Positions 26,861 to 32,141 of a stretch of DNA of 32,141 nt are shown piece by piece. Position numbers and translations under genes: made by a program. The stretch comes from an uncultured Synechococcaceae cyanobacterium (GTDB lineage: Bacteria > Cyanobacteriota > Cyanobacteriia > PCC-6307 > Cyanobiaceae), in assembly GCA_902537275.1 (NCBI GenBank), contig CACBAW010000010.1:1-32141 (forward strand), in the 5' to 3' direction. Each line of letters begins with the position of its first letter. Position 1 is the stretch's first letter. The notes under the pieces are model-generated. The model ran no database searches. It worked only from the letters and a program-made list of their open reading frames with translations, and was not told where the DNA came from.

Positions 26861-28948
26861 ATGGATACCTCAATTTTTAAATATGGAGAACTACCAGAAT
26901 TTAAAAAATTTACTCCTGAAAACATAATTAAACAGTTCCCATTAGTACTAGAAAAAATAGCTGAAGATTTTAAAAACATAGAAAAAAATCTATCTAAATA
27001 TTTGATTCAAGATAATTTAACTTGGGATAATGTAATAAACCCCTTAAATGAAGTCAATGAAATTCTTAGATGGAGTTGGGGAGTAATAAGTCACCTTAAT
27101 GCAGTAAACAATTCTGAAAGTCTAAGAGATATTTATTCAACATTTCTTCCAAAAATTATTAGCTTGAGCAATAAATTAGGACAAAGTAAAATAATTTACA
27201 ATTCTTTAGTCAAGCTTAAAGAAACAAATAACTTCGATCAAATCAAAAACAGAATTTTGGATAAAGAAATTCTTGAGATGCAACATAGAGGAATTTCACT
27301 ACAAAAAAATAATCAAGAAGAATTCAACAACATTTCAGAAAAGCTTGGAAAGCTATCAACAAACTTCAGCAATAATGTTCTTGATGCTACTAATAAGTGG
27401 TTTTTAATATTAAATAAAAAATCTCAAGTCGATGGTCTTCCTGAACGAGTTCTTGAATTAATGGCAATTTCTGCACACAACCACTTAAAAAAAGATGAAG
27501 AAGTCGATATCAAAAATGGTCCATGGAAATTAAGCCTGGATATTCCAACTTATACTTCATTTATGACATATGCCACCGACCGTATCTTAAGAGAGAAACT
27601 ATATAAGGCATTCGTTGGTAGGGCATCTCAAGGAGAAAAAAACAATTCTCAAATCATTGAAGAGATATTATTTCTTAGAACTAAACAGGCCAATCTTCTC
27701 GGTTATAAAAGTTGGGCAGAACTAAGTTTGTCAACGAAAATGGCGAAAGAAATTAAAAATGTTGAAAACCTTTTAGAAGAATTGAGAGAGCCAGCATTCA
27801 AAACCGCAAAAATTGAATTAGAAACCCTCGATAACTTTTCTAAAGCTAATGGATTTCCAAAATCACAGAATATCGAGCCATGGGATATTAGTTATTGGTC
27901 CGAACTTCTTAGAAAGGAAAAGCTCAATTTGGATCAAGAGTCTTTGAGACCTTGGTTCCCACTAAATGATGTTTTAAAAGGTTTATTTAAATTAAGTGAA
28001 AAGCTTTTTGAAATTAAAGTAGTTGAGGCAACTGATGAGGCACCTATATGGAATGATGACGTTTTATTTTTTAATATCCTCAATAAAGAAAATGACAAAA
28101 TAGCATCATTTTACCTAGATCCATATTCGAGGCCTGAATCAAAGAGAGGAGGGGCTTGGATGGATGAATGTTTGAATAAAAATAATGTTGGGAAAAAGAC
28201 CCTCCCAGTAGCTTATCTTGTTTGTAATCAGACTCCACCATCAAAAGATAAACCTAGTTTGATGAGTTTTGAAGAAGTTCAGACACTTTTCCATGAATTT
28301 GGTCATGGTCTTCAACACATGCTTACTACTGTAAATCTTCCTCAAGCAGCTGGCATCAACAATGTTGAGTGGGATGCAGTCGAACTTCCAAGTCAATTTA
28401 TGGAAAACTGGTGTTTCCATAAAAATACACTTATGAATATTGCTAAGCACTACAAAACACGAGAAAAATTATCCGATGAGAATTTTGAGAAGCTCCTGAA
28501 GAATAGAACTTTTAATTGTGGTATGGCTACTCTTAGACAATTACATTTTGCAATTACAGACCTCAGATTGCACAGTAATATTGATAAAAACAAAGGTAAA
28601 ACAGCAGATGAAATAAGAAGAGAAATTGCAAAACAAACTACTGTTATTGAACCAATTCAAGAAGATCACTTTCTTTGTTGTTTTAGTCATATCTTTGCAG
28701 GCGGATACTCTGCAGGATATTACTCATATAAATGGGCTGAAGTTCTAAGTGCTGATGCATTTTCAATGTTTGAAGAAGCTGATCTAGAAAACTCTGAAGA
28801 TTTAAAGTTAATAGGTAAGAAATTCAAGGATACAATACTTAGCTTAGGAGGAAGCCTACCTCCATTAGACATATTTAAACTATTCAGGGGAAGAGAGCCG
28901 CAAACTAATTCCTTAATAAAGCACTTAGGTCTATCTGGAGCTACTTAA
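26861..28948 (+). CDS. prlC: M3 family oligopeptidase (oligopeptidase A type)
   Basis: Cytoplasmic zinc peptidase that degrades short peptides, including released signal peptides in E. coli. It has 695 residues, near the 680 of OpdA. The zinc site is HEFGH at 478-482 followed by WDAVELPSQFMENW, whose E508 is the third ligand. Upstream, YLDPYSRPESKRGGAWMDE, and downstream, FSHIFAGGYSAGYYSYKWAEVLSADAF, are M3A signatures including the substrate-binding Tyr/His region. It shares its transcript direction with ndhD. Its last 8 bases overlap the end of the convergent lipase-like gene. Confidence 0.93.
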   Translation: MDTSIFKYGELPEFKKFTPENIIKQFPLVLEKIAEDFKNIEKNLSKYLIQDNLTWDNVINPLNEVNEILRWSWGVISHLNAVNNSESLRDIYSTFLPKIISLSNKLGQSKIIYNSLVKLKETNNFDQIKNRILDKEILEMQHRGISLQKNNQEEFNNISEKLGKLSTNFSNNVLDATNKWFLILNKKSQVDGLPERVLELMAISAHNHLKKDEEVDIKNGPWKLSLDIPTYTSFMTYATDRILREKLYKAFVGRASQGEKNNSQIIEEILFLRTKQANLLGYKSWAELSLSTKMAKEIKNVENLLEELREPAFKTAKIELETLDNFSKANGFPKSQNIEPWDISYWSELLRKEKLNLDQESLRPWFPLNDVLKGLFKLSEKLFEIKVVEATDEAPIWNDDVLFFNILNKENDKIASFYLDPYSRPESKRGGAWMDECLNKNNVGKKTLPVAYLVCNQTPPSKDKPSLMSFEEVQTLFHEFGHGLQHMLTTVNLPQAAGINNVEWDAVELPSQFMENWCFHKNTLMNIAKHYKTREKLSDENFEKLLKNRTFNCGMATLRQLHFAITDLRLHSNIDKNKGKTADEIRREIAKQTTVIEPIQEDHFLCCFSHIFAGGYSAGYYSYKWAEVLSADAFSMFEEADLENSEDLKLIGKKFKDTILSLGGSLPPLDIFKLFRGREPQTNSLIKHLGLSGAT

Positions 28949-29552
28949 TAATTTCATCGATTATTTTGTCAACCACAGATTTATTTCTTACAAGGTTTCT
29001 ATGTTTATATACTTTTACTGATATTTTTTTCCCAAAACTTAAATTTGTCCACCAGCTTGGGAAAACCATCATATCCCAATAAGTAAAGAAATTGATACAC
29101 TCAATTTCATCAAGAAAAAAATCATTACTTGCGAGTTCTCTTAAAAACTTACTATTTATTTTCATTTCTGATATACCCCTAAAAGGATATTTGGGTATTA
29201 ATTGAGCCATCAAAGTTCCTTTGTGAGGGGAACCTATAGATATTAATCTTCTTGTTCTTTTATACCCATTAAATTTTTGAAGCCAGTATCTACCAATTAT
29301 TCCTCCCATAGAAAATCCCAAAATATCTATTTCTTTTTCTAAACCATATTTCTCTAAAATTAATTCGTTTAATGTATAAGTCAAATCCAGAATTGAAGTC
29401 ATTCCATATGAATGCTTAAGAGTTGGGGCAAAATATTTAATGCCAATATCATCAAGTTTTGAGGTAATAGAAGAAAAAATACTTGAAGTATTCCAAAGAC
29501 CATGAATCAAAATAATAGGATTTCTTTTTTCCAATACTTTAATTATTTTCAA
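28941..29552 (-). CDS. Small lipase-like alpha/beta hydrolase
   Basis: A 203-residue hydrolase related to triacylglycerol lipases and acetyltransferase-like esterases. The oxyanion region is LIHGLWNTS (15-23), the nucleophile elbow is GFSMGG with S81, and IGSPHKGT is typical of lipases. The probable triad partners are D160 (TYWDMMVFPS) and H184 (YKHRNLV). No signal peptide is seen, so it is likely cytoplasmic; substrate unknown. The start is TTG at 29552, 14 bases inside the end of folB; no ATG lies before the HGLW motif, so this or an even rarer codon must be used. It ends 8 bases inside the convergent peptidase gene. Confidence 0.82.
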   Translation of the reverse strand: MKIIKVLEKRNPIILIHGLWNTSSIFSSITSKLDDIGIKYFAPTLKHSYGMTSILDLTYTLNELILEKYGLEKEIDILGFSMGGIIGRYWLQKFNGYKRTRRLISIGSPHKGTLMAQLIPKYPFRGISEMKINSKFLRELASNDFFLDEIECINFFTYWDMMVFPSWWTNLSFGKKISVKVYKHRNLVRNKSVVDKIIDEIIK

Positions 29553-29901
29553 GAATTCTTACTATTGACACCTTCCCATCGAAACCTGTGATTGGAGGAT
29601 TACATTTTGTCAAAATAATTTTAACTTTAGAAAGCTTAAATTCCTGATCAATGATTTCTAAAATTTCGTTTGAATATTTTTCGATTGTGAAACAATATAT
29701 TTTCTTTGATTGTTCTTTTAAAATTTGAACTAATTTTGAATAGTCAATTGTTTTTTCTATATCATCATTTACTGTACATTTTTCAAAATCAGTCCACAAA
29801 AATATATCTAAAATAAATAGTTGTCCCAATTCCCTTTCTTCATCAAGGACACCAACCCTAGCCCAAAGTTTAATATTCCTAATTTTTAAAAAAGTTTCCA
29901 T
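29539..29901 (-). CDS. folB: Dihydroneopterin aldolase
   Basis: Folate synthesis enzyme that cleaves 7,8-dihydroneopterin to 6-hydroxymethyl-dihydropterin. It has 120 residues, the normal size for the family. IRNIKLWARVGVLDEERELGQ (7-27) holds the substrate-binding Glu region, TIDYSKLVQIL and FTIEKYSNEILEII are the helix segments, and TKCNPPITGFDGKVSIVR carries the conserved lysine-to-proline stretch near the active site. It lies 11 bases after proA and overlaps the lipase-like start by 14 bases. Confidence 0.92.
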   Translation of the reverse strand: METFLKIRNIKLWARVGVLDEERELGQLFILDIFLWTDFEKCTVNDDIEKTIDYSKLVQILKEQSKKIYCFTIEKYSNEILEIIDQEFKLSKVKIILTKCNPPITGFDGKVSIVRILENN

Positions 29902-29912
29902 CTTTAAAAGTT

Positions 29913-31223
29913 TTAAAGATCTTTATGCGTATATATAGCCTTTCCTGACGAAAAATCATCAACTATATTCCCGTCACCTATTAGGAAATATTTATAAGTT
30001 ACTAAACCCTCTAGACCTACAGGTCCCCTTGGTGGAAGAGTTTGAGTAGATATGCCAACTTCAGCGCCAAATCCATATCTAAAACCATCTGCGAACCTAG
30101 TAGAGCAATTATGAAAAACACCTGCACTATCAACTACATTCATAAATTTATTGGCAGTACTTGAATTTTCAGTAATTATTCCATCTGTATGTTTTGAACT
30201 ATATTTTTGAATATGTGTGATTGCTTCCTCAAGATCATCAACAATTTTTATCGATAGAATTAAATCCAAATATTCAGTTCCCCAATCTTCTAAGCTAGCC
30301 TCATACTTTAACCCTAATTCAACTGACCTCTTATCTCCGATTAATTTAACATCATTAGAATTAAAAAGAGGGATGGCCTTTTCTAAAAAAGCTCGTGCGA
30401 TATCTTTATGGACTAATAAAGTTTCGATAGCATTACATGCTGCAGGATATTGAATTTTGCTGTCCAAAGCGACTGATAAAGCCATCTCTAGATTTGCCTC
30501 AATATCTATAAACAAATGACAAATTCCATCCGCATGGCCTAGCACAGGAATTCTTGTATTCTCCTGAATAAATTTAACTAATGCATTACTTCCTCTTGGA
30601 ATTATTAAATTAATATATTTCTCAAGATTTAACATCGCCATGCTATCTTTTCTGCTTGTTAATAAACATATTGCATTTTTATCAAGACCTGATTCATTTA
30701 AACCTTCTTGCAATGCTTTCACTATTGAAGCATTTGTTAAATTAGCTTCACTACCACCTTTTAGCATTACTCCATTACCTGATCTTATTGCTAAAGAACT
30801 AATCTGCATCACAGCATCTGGCCTTGATTCAAAAATAACCCCTAAAACTCCAATTGGTACAGTTTTTCTCTCTAAGATCAACCCCTTTGAAAGCTCTCTT
30901 TTTATTTGAACTTGATTTACAGGATCAGCCAAGTCTCCAACTTTTCTTACCCCTTCAATTCCTGAATTTAATTTTGATTTTGATAACTTTAATCTAGAAA
31001 GTAAAGCTCTAGAAATACCCTTTTTTTCTGCATTTAAATAATCCTCATTATTAGCCTCTAATATTTTTTTAGAATTTTTTTCTAGATAATCAGCCATAAA
31101 ATTTAAGGCTTTAATTCGATTTTGATTTTCAGCCTGACTTATTTTTATTGATGCTAAACGAACTTTCTCAGCTTTTTCTATAAGATCATTACCTGGTTGA
31201 GGAACTTCAAAGATATTAGCCAT
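29913..31223 (-). CDS. proA: Gamma-glutamyl phosphate reductase
   Basis: Second step of proline synthesis: NADPH-dependent reduction of glutamyl phosphate to the semialdehyde. It has 436 residues, typical length. The aldehyde-dehydrogenase fold shows VPIGVLGVIFESRPDA (about 121-136), IRSGNGVMLKGGSEA, LIIPRGSNALVKFIQ, and the catalytic Cys263 in YPAACNAIETLLVH. The C-terminus has RFADGFRYGFGAEVGIST and RGPVGLEGLVTYKY. folB follows 11 bases later and probably shares the message; a TamB-like gene ends 66 bases upstream. Confidence 0.97.
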   Translation of the reverse strand: MANIFEVPQPGNDLIEKAEKVRLASIKISQAENQNRIKALNFMADYLEKNSKKILEANNEDYLNAEKKGISRALLSRLKLSKSKLNSGIEGVRKVGDLADPVNQVQIKRELSKGLILERKTVPIGVLGVIFESRPDAVMQISSLAIRSGNGVMLKGGSEANLTNASIVKALQEGLNESGLDKNAICLLTSRKDSMAMLNLEKYINLIIPRGSNALVKFIQENTRIPVLGHADGICHLFIDIEANLEMALSVALDSKIQYPAACNAIETLLVHKDIARAFLEKAIPLFNSNDVKLIGDKRSVELGLKYEASLEDWGTEYLDLILSIKIVDDLEEAITHIQKYSSKHTDGIITENSSTANKFMNVVDSAGVFHNCSTRFADGFRYGFGAEVGISTQTLPPRGPVGLEGLVTYKYFLIGDGNIVDDFSSGKAIYTHKDL

Positions 31224-31289
31224 AATATTTTTTAGTTAATCTAATAATAATTCAAATTAACGATTCTTTAAAGTAAATTTCTTTCTGAG
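31224..31289. other. Short AT-rich spacer upstream of proA
   Basis: 66 bases between the TamB-like stop and the proA ATG. I see no clear terminator hairpin, ribosome site or promoter; proA may be read from further upstream. Confidence 0.3.
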
Positions 31290-32141
31290 TTAATATCTAA
31301 AAAATAATTGAACTTGACTTTTCCAATCCCCATTGGAATCATAAGAACCTAATAATTCTAAGTTGGGGTTTGCCTGAAAAGTCAAAATTCCCAAAGGTGA
31401 AATATCTTCTCTACCGGGAACCGTTTGAAAGGCAAAATTTATCGCATCAGTAATATCAAGCCCTATTTCAGCTACCCAAGCCTCAGAGGAAAATTCCTCA
31501 TTAGAAGATGCTTGACCATCATTGTCTATATCTAAATTTTCATTGGAAAAAATATTATTTAATGAATCATTATTTTCTATTATGGCGGGATATAAAGAAA
31601 ACTGAAATCTTTCACTAAATGCATCAGCATTATTAAGTTGAGAAATAAATGCTCTATTAATTAAATTTGCAGAGTTGCCTCCAATCAAGCCAATTATTTG
31701 TGATCTGTTATAACTTGGCGTGCTCCTTAATTGGATTCTTCTATTTTCATCAGCAAAAGATAATTGATCTAAAAATCCTTCATAAGATGCTTCAATTTTG
31801 ATAAGCCTTGAATTACCAATCCCAAATGATCCAAAACCACTAGAAGTCGCATTTACATCAAGATCACCTGAGAAGTTTGCATCCTGATTATTTTCACTTA
31901 TAGGTATTATAGAATCTGGAACTTTACTAACCAGAGAAAAATTAATAAATGGAACAACGCCACTTCTTGATGCAAATAAAATATAATTATCTTTATTTTT
32001 ATCAAGTTTAAATGGAGTGGTATAAAGATTAGCTCTTCCTTTCTTAAGGTAAATTAGACCTCTAGCATTTAAGTCTTTACCTATCTTTCCGTTGATATTA
32101 AGGTCTAATTTGGTATCTAAATAAGCTTGAATTAATTCTGA
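31290..32141 (-). CDS. tamB: TamB-like (DUF490) translocation and assembly module protein, C-terminal part
   Basis: The frame is open from the window edge at 32141 to the TAA at 31290, giving 283 residues of the C-terminus. The 5' part lies outside the window. The sequence is beta-rich, with DLNINGKIGKDLNARGLIYLKKGRANLY, an RLIKIEASYEGFLDQL segment, and the TamB-typical RSTPSYNRSQIIGLIGGNS near the end. It finishes with aromatic-rich QVQLFFRY. TamB-family proteins span the periplasm and help move lipids or outer-membrane proteins. An acidic insert near residues 196-215 of the visible part includes an EF-hand-like loop (see the separate entry). Identification is good at family level. Confidence 0.78.
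   Translation of the reverse strand, partial: SELIQAYLDTKLDLNINGKIGKDLNARGLIYLKKGRANLYTTPFKLDKNKDNYILFASRSGVVPFINFSLVSKVPDSIIPISENNQDANFSGDLDVNATSSGFGSFGIGNSRLIKIEASYEGFLDQLSFADENRRIQLRSTPSYNRSQIIGLIGGNSANLINRAFISQLNNADAFSERFQFSLYPAIIENNDSLNNIFSNENLDIDNDGQASSNEEFSSEAWVAEIGLDITDAINFAFQTVPGREDISPLGILTFQANPNLELLGSYDSNGDWKSQVQLFFRY
31497..31532 (-). other. EF-hand-like calcium loop inside the TamB-like C-terminal domain
   Basis: The twelve residues DIDNDGQASSNE follow the EF-hand loop pattern: Asp at 1, 3 and 5, Gly at 6, Ser at 9 and Glu at 12. Position 8 is Ala instead of the usual Ile, Leu or Val. Clear flanking helices are not obvious, so this may be a single isolated Ca-binding-type loop in an acidic insert or a chance match. 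Confidence 0.4.

Noticed and set aside
1-32141. Mobile elements, CRISPR arrays, toxin-antitoxin pairs or phage genes
   Set aside because: No transposase, integrase, regular repeat-spacer array or phage-like protein is visible; gene order and composition look uniformly core.

Overview
The window is about 32 kb of AT-rich, tightly packed bacterial chromosome. It looks like a marine picocyanobacterium, most likely high-light Prochlorococcus. This is inferred from the low GC, intergenic gaps mostly under 100 bases, the phylloquinone genes menD and menB, an NDH-1 subunit NdhD, cyanobacterial families such as DUF760, DUF4336 and DUF697, and a manganese-type ABC transporter. No rRNA, tRNA, insertion sequence, prophage, integrase or CRISPR array is visible. 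No gap between genes exceeds about 170 bases. The content is conserved housekeeping rather than an accessory island.

Layout. Positions 1-4348 (minus) form a compact run: comB-like phosphatase, Nit1-like amidase, a cell-wall amidase with an AMIN domain, murI and a trans-polyprenyl diphosphate synthase cut by the window edge. Several of these genes overlap by 1-4 bases. Positions 4477-8080 (plus) carry aroA, an MnmC/MnmD-type tRNA methyltransferase and glmU. Positions 8082-13611 (minus) carry menD, menB, glgA and murF. Positions 13662-14627 (plus) carry a signal peptidase I and a DUF760 protein.

Positions 14633-19709 (minus) look like one five-gene operon: a DUF697 membrane protein, a Mn-type binding protein, its ATPase, its permease, and a DUF4336 protein. 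Positions 19875-25226 (plus) carry a small basic protein overlapping trpS, then thrS, glucokinase and thrB. Positions 25306-28948 (plus) carry ndhD, probably from its own promoter, and an M3 oligopeptidase. Positions 28941-32141 (minus) carry the C-terminal end of a TamB-like protein, proA, folB and a small lipase-like hydrolase.

The genes serve envelope building (murI, glmU, murF, AmiC-like amidase, TamB, signal peptidase), quinone synthesis and electron transfer (prenyl synthase, menD, menB, ndhD), carbon storage and sugar use (glgA, glk), amino-acid and folate synthesis (aroA, thrB, proA, folB), translation (trpS, thrS, MnmD-like) and manganese supply. I did not find a clearly new system. 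The best leads are a DUF697 protein whose G domain appears to have lost its nucleotide-binding motifs, a small ribbon-helix-helix-like protein coupled to trpS, the DUF4336 protein ending the Mn operon, and an EF-hand-like calcium loop inside the TamB C-terminal domain.
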